DNA of 64,000 nucleotides from Kineococcus gynurae. GTDB taxonomy: Bacteria > Actinomycetota > Actinomycetes > Actinomycetales > Kineococcaceae. The notes beneath the pieces were generated by a model. That model was not told the DNA's origin and did no database searches. It was given only the letters and a program-made list of their open reading frames with translations. The stretch is taken from NCBI RefSeq assembly GCF_050871315.1, contig NZ_JBJLRE010000024.1, one strand, 5' to 3'. Both the position numbers and the translations under genes were made by a program. Below are positions 7,531 through 15,347 of the stretch, piece by piece. Each line of letters starts with the position of its first letter. The first letter of the stretch is position 1.

Positions 7531-8775
7531 TCAGGCCAGGCGATGGGCCGCGTCGACGTGCCCGGCGCGCAGGACCCACCGGGCCTCGCCCCGGGGGTAG
7601 ATCCGCAGCGTGCTGCTGTCCTCGGCGGTGAACACCTCGACCACGGAGGCGTCGACCAGGACGCGGACGGTGGGGGACTCCCCCGACCAGACCTCGTGGG
7701 CACCGTCATCGTCGTGCACCTGCAGGACCACGGGACCCGCGGCCAGGACCTCCCACGCCGCCTCCGCGGTCGCGACCTCCCGCTCGTCGTGGGCCAAGGG
7801 TCCGGCCCGGAGGGCGAGGAGTTCCGCGGCCGGGCGGCACACCGCCCGACCGTCCTGCACCTGGAGTTCCCGGGCGAAGGTCAGCGACCCGGCCCAGCCG
7901 GCGGCGTCGGTGTCGACCTGGGCCCGGCCCAGCACGCCCGTCCCCCGCCCCTCCCAGGTCCAACTGAAGAGCAGCACGCGACCGTCGGGGGCGCAGAACC
8001 CCTGCGGGGCGTAGAACTCCGGGCCGTCGAGCCGGTTCGCGGCCCGCACCCGGAACCGTGGCGCGTCCCCCGCGAGGTCCAGGTCTCCGACGTAGGCGGT
8101 GACCCCCAGGGACTCGCCGCTCTCCGAGCGGTGGACCCAGGAGACGAGCAGGACCCAGTCCTCGCCCAGCCGGAACAGTTGCGGGCACTCCCAGATCGAC
8201 CCCTGCCGCAGCAAGCCGTCCGGGACGTCGTCGACGCCCAGCAGCGGACCGAGCAACCGCCACCCGCCGTCCTCGGACACCTCGTAGGCGAGGACCGCAC
8301 CGGTCCCCGAGAGGGTTCCGGCCCCCTGCACCCAGAGTTCCCGCCCGGCCCCCTCCACCCGGAAGGGGTCCCGCACGTCGAGGAACCCCTCGGGGTGCGG
8401 CGCGACCCAGTCCCCGCCGGCCACGAAACGTCCGCCCGCGCGAGCGGCCACGGCCACCCCGGAGTCCATCGCCCCCGTCCGCACGGCGGTGTAGACGAGG
8501 CGGGGTTCCCCGTCCTCGTCGACGACGGCGACGCCGCTCCACGCCCCGGTCTCGTCGATGCCCCCGGGCCGCGGGGCCAGGGCGATCCCCTCCTCCCGCC
8601 AGTGCACCAGGTCGGGCGAGCTCAGGTGCCCCCAGTGGATGGCGTGGTGCTGCGGGCCGAACGGGTTCCACTGGAACATGACGTGGTAGCGGTCGTCCCA
8701 GAACCCGACCCCGTTGGGGTCGTTGACCCAGCCGGTGCTCGGGCGGGGGTGCAGACGCGGGAAGGGGTCGGGCAC
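7531..8775 (-). CDS. Glycoside hydrolase family 32 (beta-fructosidase)
   Basis: A cytoplasmic sucrose/sucrose-6-phosphate hydrolase or beta-fructosidase of family GH32, 414 aa. All three signature carboxylates are visible: WVNDPNG (16-22, nucleophile D19), VRDPF (D136, transition-state stabiliser) and WECPQLF (acid/base E196). A five-bladed propeller is followed by the beta-sandwich module, with the typical VRVLVDASVVEVFTAED near the C-terminus. The GTG at 8775 is chosen over an upstream GTG because GAGGAGAGGA immediately precedes it and the protein then starts with MPDPFPRLHPRPSTGWVNDPNG. There is no signal peptide, so the substrate must be imported, consistent with the ABC importer next door. 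It has its own putative promoter (TAGGGT at 8804-8809). Confidence 0.92.
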   Translation of the reverse strand: MPDPFPRLHPRPSTGWVNDPNGVGFWDDRYHVMFQWNPFGPQHHAIHWGHLSSPDLVHWREEGIALAPRPGGIDETGAWSGVAVVDEDGEPRLVYTAVRTGAMDSGVAVAARAGGRFVAGGDWVAPHPEGFLDVRDPFRVEGAGRELWVQGAGTLSGTGAVLAYEVSEDGGWRLLGPLLGVDDVPDGLLRQGSIWECPQLFRLGEDWVLLVSWVHRSESGESLGVTAYVGDLDLAGDAPRFRVRAANRLDGPEFYAPQGFCAPDGRVLLFSWTWEGRGTGVLGRAQVDTDAAGWAGSLTFARELQVQDGRAVCRPAAELLALRAGPLAHDEREVATAEAAWEVLAAGPVVLQVHDDDGAHEVWSGESPTVRVLVDASVVEVFTAEDSSTLRIYPRGEARWVLRAGHVDAAHRLA

Positions 8776-8784
8776 GGCGTTCCT

Positions 8785-8809
8785 CTCCTCGTTCGAGGAG
8801 AGAACCCTA
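8785..8809 (-). promoter_or_regulatory. Promoter and SD-covering hairpin of the GH32 gene
   Basis: On the minus strand a TAGGGT -10 box (8804-8809) is followed within 3 bases by the inverted repeat CTCCTCG-AA-CGAGGAG (8800-8785). In RNA it can fold as a 6-bp stem with a GAAC loop, and the 3' arm GAGGAG is part of the Shine-Dalgarno. It could be a DNA operator at the transcription start or a translation-dampening hairpin. Confidence 0.5.
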
Positions 8810-8849
8810 CGACCCGACCCCACCCCGGTCCCGCCCCGTCCCGCGTCGC

Positions 8850-10472
8850 TCAGTCCTGCACGAGCCAGACGGTGCTCTCACCGGCCACCTGCGCCGAGGC
8901 CGCCGGGGCGCCGGAGCTGTCGAGGACCACCCGCCCCTCGGGTCGGGCCACCGGCCGGGTCGTGAAGTTCGTGACGTTCACCCAACCACCAGGGCGGCGG
9001 AAGGCGACCACCCCGTCCGGCGCGGGCAGGAACTCCAGGGTCTCCTCGGTCTGGAGCCAGGCGCGGCGGGCCAGCGCCTCGCGGTACCAGGACAACGTGG
9101 AGGAGTCGTCCTGCTCCTGCCCCTCGGCGGCCAGCTCCCCGAACCATGCCGGCTGCGGCAGGTGCGCCCCCCCGGCCCCGAAACCGAAGGAGGGACCGTC
9201 CGCGGTCCACGGCAGTGGGACCCGGCAGCCGTCGCGTCCCTTGTAGGTGCCACCCGACCGCACCCAGGTCGGGTCCTGCAGCACCTCCGCGGGGAGGTCG
9301 GCCACCTCGGGCAGGCCGAGCTCCTCCCCCTGGTAGAGGTACGCGCTGCCCGGCAGGGCGAGGGCGAACGCCGTGGCCGCCCGAGCACGGCGCAGCCCCT
9401 GCTCCAGATCGGGCCGGGGGTCCGTGCCGTGCGACTGCAGCCACGGGACACGATCGGTCCCGTGGGGCAGGCCGTAGCGGCTGCGGTGGCGCACGACGTC
9501 GTGGTTGGAGAGCACCCAGGTCGAGGAGGAACCGGCCGCGGCGGCCAGCTCGAGGTTGTTCTCGACCGTGGTGCGGAACTGCTCGGCGTCGAAGTCGGCC
9601 TCGAGGAGGTCGAAGTTGAAGGCCTGACCCAGTCCGGCCGGGGAGGCGTAGGCCGGACGCCGGTGGGCCGGGACCCAGGCCTCGGCGACCGCCATGCGCG
9701 GGGGGTCGTAGCTGTCGAAGACCTCGCGCCACTCCGCATACACGTCCTGGACGTCGTCGCGGTCGTTGAAGGGGTGGAACCCCTCGGCGTGCCCGCCCGC
9801 GTCCAGCTCGGCCTGCGTCGGCAGGGTCTGGGGCAGGTCCTTGGTGAGGTAGTGGGCGACGTCGATGCGGAACCCGTCGACCCCTCGGTCGGACCAGAAG
9901 CGCAGCGTGCGCCGGAAGTCGTCGCGCACCTCGGGGTGGCTCCAGTTCCAGTCCGGCTGCTCGGGGGCGAAAAGGTGCAGGTACCAGTCACCGTCGCCCA
10001 CCGGCTCCCAGGCCGGTCCGCCGAAACTGGCGGTCCAGTCCGAGGGCGGGAGCTCCCCGTGCTCACCCTGCCCCCGCCGGAAGACGTAGCGCTCGCGTTC
10101 GGGGGACCCGGGACCGGCGGCCAACGCCGCCCGGAACCATTCGTGCCGGTTCGAGGAGTGGTTCGGGACGATGTCCACGATGATGCGGATGCCGTTGGCG
10201 TGCAGGTTCTTGGCCATCAGGTCGAAGTCGTCCAGGGTCCCGATGCGGGGGTCGACGTCGCGGTAGTCGTCGACGTCGTAACCGCCGTCGGCCAGGGCCG
10301 AGGGGTAGAACGGGGAGAGCCAGACCGCGTCGACGCCGAGTTTCACCAGGTAGGGGATCTTCGCCGTGATACCGGCGAGGTCACCGATCCCGTCGCCGTT
10401 GGCGTCGGCGAAGGAGCGCGGGTAGATCTGGTAGATGACGGCCTGGCGCCACCACAGGGCCTCGTCGTTCAT
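8850..10472 (-). CDS. GH13 alpha-glucosidase (oligo-1,6-glucosidase type)
   Basis: A cytoplasmic alpha-glucosidase of GH13, 540 aa, releasing glucose from short alpha-glucosides (isomaltose, sucrose, trehalulose or maltose types). The barrel starts with WWRQAVIYQIYPRSFADANG (7-26). The catalytic set is complete: nucleophile D204 in GFRIDVAH, acid/base E264 in AVAEAWVP, stabiliser D325 in LSNHD, plus VPNHSS (102-107). The segment VDIVPNHSS, with V rather than T after the QPDLN-like region, is typical of the GH13_23/30 actinobacterial enzymes, but specificity is not certain. The ATG overlaps the stop of the upstream small membrane gene (ATGA), so it is the last gene of the sugar operon and depends on translation of its neighbour. 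Confidence 0.93.
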   Translation of the reverse strand: MNDEALWWRQAVIYQIYPRSFADANGDGIGDLAGITAKIPYLVKLGVDAVWLSPFYPSALADGGYDVDDYRDVDPRIGTLDDFDLMAKNLHANGIRIIVDIVPNHSSNRHEWFRAALAAGPGSPERERYVFRRGQGEHGELPPSDWTASFGGPAWEPVGDGDWYLHLFAPEQPDWNWSHPEVRDDFRRTLRFWSDRGVDGFRIDVAHYLTKDLPQTLPTQAELDAGGHAEGFHPFNDRDDVQDVYAEWREVFDSYDPPRMAVAEAWVPAHRRPAYASPAGLGQAFNFDLLEADFDAEQFRTTVENNLELAAAAGSSSTWVLSNHDVVRHRSRYGLPHGTDRVPWLQSHGTDPRPDLEQGLRRARAATAFALALPGSAYLYQGEELGLPEVADLPAEVLQDPTWVRSGGTYKGRDGCRVPLPWTADGPSFGFGAGGAHLPQPAWFGELAAEGQEQDDSSTLSWYREALARRAWLQTEETLEFLPAPDGVVAFRRPGGWVNVTNFTTRPVARPEGRVVLDSSGAPAASAQVAGESTVWLVQD

Positions 10473-10708
10473 CGGGCACCGGCCCGGTGACGCTGCGAGC
10501 GGGCGGCCCGCACCACGACCACGTCGGCGGCCAGGAGCAGGACCAGGACACCCACCAGGGCGAGGGCGGGACGCCCGGTGAGTTCGGCGTGGACGGTCAG
10601 TCCGAGGACGAGCGTGGTCATCGCCATCAGGAGACCGCCGAAGGTCTCCAGGTGCTGGGCGTTCTTGCGCGCCCGGACGAGGTCCGGGGACGCGGAGGGT
10701 GCAGACAT
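10469..10708 (-). CDS. Small two-helix membrane protein in the sugar operon
   Basis: A 79-aa protein with two predicted membrane helices (about 22-41 and 46-65) separated by the short loop TGRPAL, and a positively charged tail (RAARSQRHRAGAR) that should face the cytoplasm. The N-terminal helix SPDLVRARKNAQHLETFGG is amphipathic. It has a good Shine-Dalgarno (AGGAGA) and lies between the MalG-type permease (27 bases) and the GH13 gene (4-base overlap). Small membrane proteins of this kind recur in actinobacterial sugar operons between permease and glucosidase genes. A role as an accessory subunit of the importer is a guess from position only. Confidence 0.8.
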   Translation of the reverse strand: MSAPSASPDLVRARKNAQHLETFGGLLMAMTTLVLGLTVHAELTGRPALALVGVLVLLLAADVVVVRAARSQRHRAGAR

Positions 10709-10735
10709 CGGCGGTCTCCTGGGAGGGGTAGTGGG

Positions 10736-11644
10736 TCAGCTCTTCACGCCGCCGGCGGTGAGGCCGGAGACGATGCGGCGCTGGAAGACCAGCACCATGA
10801 TGATCAGCGGCACGGTGACCAGGGTCCCGGCGGCCATCACGGCGGTGTAGGGCTCCTGGTTGGGTTGCGCCCCGCTGAAGCTGGCGATGGCGACGGTGAC
10901 GGGCTGGACCGCCCCGGGGCCGAGCTGGCTGGCGATGAGGAACTCGTTCCAGGCCGCGGTGAAGGCCAGGATCGCCGTGGTGAAGATGCCGGGTGCCGCC
11001 AGCGGCAGGATGACCTTGACGAAGGCCTGCCCGGGCGTGCACCCGTCCATCCGGGCCGATTCCTCGAGCTCCCACGGCATCTCGGTGAAGAACGCCGTCA
11101 GCGTGTACACCGTGAGGGGCAGGATGAACGAGATGTTGGGGATGATCAGCGCCTGGTAGGTGTTCAGCCACCCGATGTCGGTGAACAACTGGAAGAGCGG
11201 ACTGATGAGGGCCACGCCCGGGAACATCGAGGCCCCCAGGATGATGCCGAGGACGTAGAACTTGCCCTTGAACTCCAGCCGGGCCAGCGCGTAGGCCGCG
11301 AAGACCCCCACCGCGAGACCGATGACGGTCGTCGCCACCCCGATGATGAGGCTGTTCAGCAGGGCCCGGCCGAAGTGGTTCCCGCGTTCGGTCGACAGGG
11401 CGGTGGCGAAGTTGTCGAGCGTGACGTGCGTCGGCCAGGGCGTCGTGTCGAAGGTGTACCCGACGTCCCGGAACGCGGTGACGATCATCCAGTAGAAGGG
11501 CAGCAGGCCCCACAGGCAGATGATGACGACGCCGACGTAGGTGGCCACCGTCGGCAGCACGTGCCGACGAGGATTGATGACGACGCCGGAGCTCGTGACC
11601 TTCCGGCCGTGCGCGGTGCTCGTGGTGCTCGTGGTGCCGGCCAT
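10736..11644 (-). CDS. Sugar ABC transporter permease (MalG-like)
   Basis: The inner permease of a CUT1 carbohydrate importer, 302 aa, six membrane segments after a short basic cytoplasmic N-terminus. The EAA loop ELEESARMDGCTPGQAFVKV (about 192-211), including the conserved G, contacts the ATPase. The first periplasmic segment (DVGYTFDTTPWPTHVTLDNF) is typical of MalG-family proteins. One base separates it from the MalF-like gene upstream. The operon contains no ATPase gene, so a shared multi-sugar ATPase (MsiK type) encoded elsewhere must energise the system; that is well established for actinobacterial CUT1 importers and inferred here. Confidence 0.93.
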   Translation of the reverse strand: MAGTTSTTSTAHGRKVTSSGVVINPRRHVLPTVATYVGVVIICLWGLLPFYWMIVTAFRDVGYTFDTTPWPTHVTLDNFATALSTERGNHFGRALLNSLIIGVATTVIGLAVGVFAAYALARLEFKGKFYVLGIILGASMFPGVALISPLFQLFTDIGWLNTYQALIIPNISFILPLTVYTLTAFFTEMPWELEESARMDGCTPGQAFVKVILPLAAPGIFTTAILAFTAAWNEFLIASQLGPGAVQPVTVAIASFSGAQPNQEPYTAVMAAGTLVTVPLIIMVLVFQRRIVSGLTAGGVKS

Positions 11645-11645
11645 C

Positions 11646-12677
11646 TCAACCCGCCTTCTTGGCCTTGGGGGCCTGTTGTTCGGTGACGTTGGCGCCCAGG
11701 AACTTGATGAAGATGAACGCCACCCCGAAGACGATCAGGAAGGTGATCGTGGACAGGGCTGAGGCGGCGTTGAAACCGACCCGGACCTGGTCCACCACCA
11801 GCATCGACAGGGTCGAGGTGTTCCCCGCCCCCCCGGTGAGGATGGCGGGGAGGTCGTACATGCGCAGGGTGTCCAGCGTGCGGAACAGCACTGCGACCAT
11901 GAGGGCCGGTCGGACCAGGGGCAGCGTGATGAACCGGAACCGCTGCCAGGCGGTGGCCCCGTCCATCTTGGCCGCCTCGTAGACCGACCCGTCGATGACC
12001 TGCAGACCGGCCAGGATCAGCAGGGCCATGAACGGGGCCGTCTTCCAGGTGTCGGCGATGATGATGGCGAACTTGGGCGCCCATCCGTCCCCGGTCCAGA
12101 GGATCTCGGTCCCCAGCAACCGGTTGGCGATGCCGTCGTAGGCGAAGATGAAGTACCAGAGCTTCGCCGTGACGGCGGTGGGGATCGCCCACGGCACGAG
12201 CACGCTGGCCCGCAGGATGGCGCGACCCTTGAACGAACGGTGCATGACCAGGGCGAAGATCAGGCCCAGCACGGTCTCCAGGGTCACCGCGACGACGGTG
12301 AAGAAGAACGTCACCCCGGTCGAGGTCCAGAACTGTGACGCGAGGGTGCCCTCCGGACAGCTGAAGGCTCCCGTGCCGCAGTCCTGCAGCAGCCAGTGCG
12401 TGTAGTTGCTGAGCCCGGCGAAGCCGCCCTCGACGAAGAGCCCGGTCGTGGGGTCGAGCCCCGCGTCCGACTGGAACGACTGCGTGACCGCGGTGATGAT
12501 CGGGTAGACGATGACGATCGCCAGCAGGGCGAGCGTCGGGACGATGAGCACCGCGGCCCGTCGTCCGGACCCGTCGTGCAGGCTGGCGCGCTTGTTCTTC
12601 CCGTTCCCCCTGCCGGGGTTCAGCGGAGGCTGCCCCTGGGCGAACTCACCGGTGGCGACACCGGAGGTGGCCGACAT
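11646..12677 (-). CDS. Sugar ABC transporter permease (MalF-like)
   Basis: Partner permease of the CUT1 importer, 343 aa. A 35-residue cytoplasmic extension (GQPPLNPGRGNGKNKRASLH) precedes six membrane helices. The large periplasmic loop includes GLSNYTHWLLQDCGTGAFSC with two cysteines that might form a disulphide. The EAA loop is YEAAKMDGATAWQRFRFITL (about 233-252). The ATG at 12677 overlaps the binding-protein stop by one base (TGATG); an in-frame GTG directly upstream is possible but unnecessary. Co-directional with the binding protein, MalG-like permease, small membrane protein and GH13. Confidence 0.93.
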   Translation of the reverse strand: MSATSGVATGEFAQGQPPLNPGRGNGKNKRASLHDGSGRRAAVLIVPTLALLAIVIVYPIITAVTQSFQSDAGLDPTTGLFVEGGFAGLSNYTHWLLQDCGTGAFSCPEGTLASQFWTSTGVTFFFTVVAVTLETVLGLIFALVMHRSFKGRAILRASVLVPWAIPTAVTAKLWYFIFAYDGIANRLLGTEILWTGDGWAPKFAIIIADTWKTAPFMALLILAGLQVIDGSVYEAAKMDGATAWQRFRFITLPLVRPALMVAVLFRTLDTLRMYDLPAILTGGAGNTSTLSMLVVDQVRVGFNAASALSTITFLIVFGVAFIFIKFLGANVTEQQAPKAKKAG

Positions 12678-13978
12678 CACTGACCGCCGCTGATGGCGTT
12701 CTGGACGGAGGCCTGCATGTCGGCGAGCGCGGCGTCGGTGGACTTGCTGCCCGACAGGGCAGAGAACGCGTTGTCCTGGACGGCCTTGGTGACGGCCGGG
12801 TAGAAGGGCGTCACCGGACGCGGGACGGCGTTCTCGATGGACGTCTTCAGGGTCGGGAGGTACGCGAACTGCTCGACCAGGGCCGGGTCCTCGTACAGGG
12901 AGGACAGGACAGGGGCCAGCGACCCACCGGTCAGCCAGTCCTTCTGGATCTCCTCGGACTGCAGGAACTTGATGAACTCGAACGCGGTCTTCTTGTGGTC
13001 GGAGTACACGCTGATGGCGGCCGCGTGCCCACCGAGACTGGAGGCGCCGGGCTTGCCGTCCCCGTTGCCGGGCAGCGGGGCGACCCCGATCTTGTCCTTG
13101 ACCTGGGAGGAGCCCTCGGTGGTGGCGAGCGCGTAGACGTAGGGCCAGTTGCGCAGGAACAACAACTTGCCGTCCTGGAAGGCCTGACGACCCTGCTCCT
13201 CCTGGTAGGTGGTGGCCTGCTTGGGGATGTCACCGTTCTGGAAGGCGGTCACCAGCCGGTTCAGGCCCTCCTTGGCCTCGGGGGTGTCCAGCGTCGCGGT
13301 CTTGCCGTCCTCGGACAGGATGCTGCCACCGGCGGTGTTGATGGCCTCGGCGATGTTGACCGTCAGCCCCTCGTACTGCGCGTACTGACCGGCGTAGCAG
13401 TCGATGTTGTTGGCCTTGGCGATGGAGCAGTCCTCCATCAGCTCGTCCCAGCTGGTGGGCGCGGTCGGGACCAGGTCCTTGCGGTAGAACAGCAGACCAC
13501 CGTCGGAGGAGGTCGGACCGGCGTACAGGGTGCCGTTGTACGTCTCGGCCTTGACGGTCGGGGCGAGCAGCGCGCTCTGGTCGAGCTCGTAGTCGCCGGT
13601 GAGCGGCTGCAGCCAGCCCTTCGCCGCGAACTCCGAGGTCCAGATGTTGTCGACGCTGACGACGTCGTAGTCGGCGTTCTCGGCCTGGAAGTTCTGCACC
13701 AGGTCGTCGTGCTGCTGGTCCGCCTGGTCGGTCTGCTCCTTGAGCGTGACCTTCTGGTCGGGGTGCAGGGCGTTCCACTTGTCGATGGCGGGCTGGACGA
13801 TGCTGCTGTTGTCCTTGCCCTGGACGTAGGTGATGGGGCCGGTCTCGTTGCCCTGACCGGCGGCGTCCGAGGGCGAGTTCCCCCCGCCGCCGCAGGCGGT
13901 GAGCGTCAGCGCGGTGCCGAGGCTCACGACGGCGGCGGCGACGGTCTGGGTACGGGACAGGCGGGTTCTGCCGAGCAC
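12677..13978 (-). CDS. Sugar-binding lipoprotein of the ABC importer
   Basis: Extracellular solute-binding protein, family 1 (MalE-like), 433 aa. The signal peptide has a basic start and hydrophobic core, ending in the lipobox LTAC with the lipidated Cys at residue 29, followed by a Gly/Ser-rich tether. The mature part begins ITYVQGKDNSSIVQPAIDKW and holds the family region DVVSVDNIWTSEFAAKGWL (about 100-118). The GTG start has AGGAG upstream. The gene is first of the operon and is divergent from the LacI regulator. Ligand: probably a glucose/fructose-containing oligosaccharide such as sucrose, inferred from the adjacent GH13 and GH32 enzymes and not from binding-site residues. Confidence 0.93.
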   Translation of the reverse strand: MLGRTRLSRTQTVAAAVVSLGTALTLTACGGGGNSPSDAAGQGNETGPITYVQGKDNSSIVQPAIDKWNALHPDQKVTLKEQTDQADQQHDDLVQNFQAENADYDVVSVDNIWTSEFAAKGWLQPLTGDYELDQSALLAPTVKAETYNGTLYAGPTSSDGGLLFYRKDLVPTAPTSWDELMEDCSIAKANNIDCYAGQYAQYEGLTVNIAEAINTAGGSILSEDGKTATLDTPEAKEGLNRLVTAFQNGDIPKQATTYQEEQGRQAFQDGKLLFLRNWPYVYALATTEGSSQVKDKIGVAPLPGNGDGKPGASSLGGHAAAISVYSDHKKTAFEFIKFLQSEEIQKDWLTGGSLAPVLSSLYEDPALVEQFAYLPTLKTSIENAVPRPVTPFYPAVTKAVQDNAFSALSGSKSTDAALADMQASVQNAISGGQ

Positions 13979-14101
13979 GGGGGTCTCCTCATCGTGGCTG
14001 GGTCCGACGCGCGGTCACCCGCTCGTCCGGCCGGACCCGTTCCCCGCTCAGCGGTGATCAGGGCTTCTCCGTCGGCGGAGATCGGTGTCCGGCAGGACGG
14101 A

Positions 14102-14131
14102 ACTGAACACCGAGCCCCAGCCGGGCGTCAA
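14102..14131 (-). promoter_or_regulatory. Candidate promoter of the sugar operon
   Basis: On the minus strand TTGACG (14131-14126) and TTCAGT (14107-14102) are separated by 18 bases, about 125 bases before the binding-protein start. The 302-base gap 13979-14280 holds this promoter, two LacI-type operators and the divergent promoter of the regulator. Confidence 0.5.
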
Positions 14132-14150
14132 CCCGCAACGGATTGCATGT

Positions 14151-14162
14151 GCAAACGTTTAC
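14151..14162. promoter_or_regulatory. LacI-family operator 1
   Basis: GCAAACGTTTAC is a near-perfect palindrome centred on CG, the hallmark of LacI-family sites. It lies about 20 bases upstream of the putative -35 box of the sugar operon. Confidence 0.75.
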
Positions 14163-14189
14163 TACAGCATGTGTGCAGTTCAGACGCTT

Positions 14190-14201
14190 GCAAACGATTA
14201 C
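14190..14201. promoter_or_regulatory. LacI-family operator 2
   Basis: GCAAACGATTAC differs from operator 1 by a single base and is centred 39 bases away (about four helical turns), which favours cooperative binding or looping. It overlaps a TTGCAA (14188-14193) that could be the -35 box of the plus-strand regulator gene, suggesting autoregulation. Confidence 0.72.
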
Positions 14202-14280
14202 GTTGCACTTTGATAACGTCAACCTTTGCGACTGGCCGGCCCCATTTACCCGGGTTGCGACCGTGGGGTTTGATGGGGTC

Positions 14281-15345
14281 ATGCCTCCGCGTCCCTCGAC
14301 ACCGCGGCGACCGGATCGCCGCGCGGCGGTCCCGCCACCGACCGACGTGCGCATGGTCGACGTCGCCCTCCGGGCCGGCGTCTCCACGGCGACGGTCTCG
14401 CGCGCCCTTCGCGGGGTCGAGGGCGTGAGCGACGAGACGCGCTCGCGGATCCTCGCCCTGGCGGAGGACCTCGACTACGTCGTGTCCCCCGAGGCCTCGG
14501 GCCTGTCGGGGCGGGCCACCGGTCGGGTGGCGGTGGTCGTCCACGACCTGGCCGCCTGGTATTGCAGCTCGGTCGTCGTCGGCCTCGAGAACGAGCTCCG
14601 CGCCGCGGGCCTGGAACTGGTCGTCCGGTGCGTCGACGACCCTGCCGACCGGGTCGAGTTCTTCGGCACGCTCCCGTTGCGGAGGAAGGCCGACGCACTG
14701 GTGGTGGTCGCCATCCCGATGTCACCGGAGGAGCAGGAGCGCCTGGCGGGGGCCGGGGTCACCGTCGTCGCGGCGGGTACCCACGACCAGCACTTCCCGA
14801 GCGTCGCCATCGACGACGTGAACGCGGCCCAGCAGGCGGTCAACCACCTGCTGCGCCTCGGTCACCGACGTATCGCCCTGCTGAACACGGTCGCCGCGGA
14901 CGACCGGGCGTGGCAGGCGCAGATGGACCGGGAGGAGGGGTTCCGTCGGGCGATGCGCTCGGCCGGGGTCCCGGTCGACGAGACCCTCGTCGTGTCCTGG
15001 TCGGGCGGGGCCCGCGGTGGTGCGGAGGGGATGGACCGGTTGCTGTCCGGAGAGCGGTTGCCGACGGCCGTCTTCGCCTTCTCCGACGAGGTGGCACTGG
15101 GCGCCATCCGCAGCATGCGTCGTTCCGGCTTCTCCGTCCCGCAGCAGATCTCGGTCGTGAGCATCGACGACCACCCGTTGGCCGAGCTCACGGACCTGAC
15201 CACCGTCCGCCAGGACCCTCTGGGCCTCGGCCGGGCCGCCGGCCGCACCGTGCTGGCCGCGTTGCGCGGTGAGGAGCTGCCCGACGTCGGCGCGTTCCCC
15301 ACCCGGCTGGTCATCCGGGGGACGACCGCGCCTCCCGCGGACTGA
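14281..15345 (+). CDS. LacI-family transcriptional regulator of the sugar operon
   Basis: A 354-aa repressor. The N-terminal LacI HTH is MVDVALRAGVSTATVSRALR (25-44) followed by the hinge helix region GVSDETRSRILALAEDLDYV, where operator and inducer binding are linked. The periplasmic-binding-protein-like sensor domain follows (residues about 80-354), with conserved FPSVAIDDVNAAQQAVNHLL and a C-terminal ISVVSIDDHPLAELTDLTTV (DD-H pair near the ligand). A 22-residue Pro/Arg-rich extension precedes the HTH. It is divergent from the binding-protein gene, and two palindromic sites (14151, 14190) lie between. The most likely role is to repress the sugar operon, relieved by the imported sugar. No clear Shine-Dalgarno; TTTGAT sits 6 bases before the ATG. 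Confidence 0.93.
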   Translation: MPPRPSTPRRPDRRAAVPPPTDVRMVDVALRAGVSTATVSRALRGVEGVSDETRSRILALAEDLDYVVSPEASGLSGRATGRVAVVVHDLAAWYCSSVVVGLENELRAAGLELVVRCVDDPADRVEFFGTLPLRRKADALVVVAIPMSPEEQERLAGAGVTVVAAGTHDQHFPSVAIDDVNAAQQAVNHLLRLGHRRIALLNTVAADDRAWQAQMDREEGFRRAMRSAGVPVDETLVVSWSGGARGGAEGMDRLLSGERLPTAVFAFSDEVALGAIRSMRRSGFSVPQQISVVSIDDHPLAELTDLTTVRQDPLGLGRAAGRTVLAALRGEELPDVGAFPTRLVIRGTTAPPAD

Positions 15346-15347
15346 CC

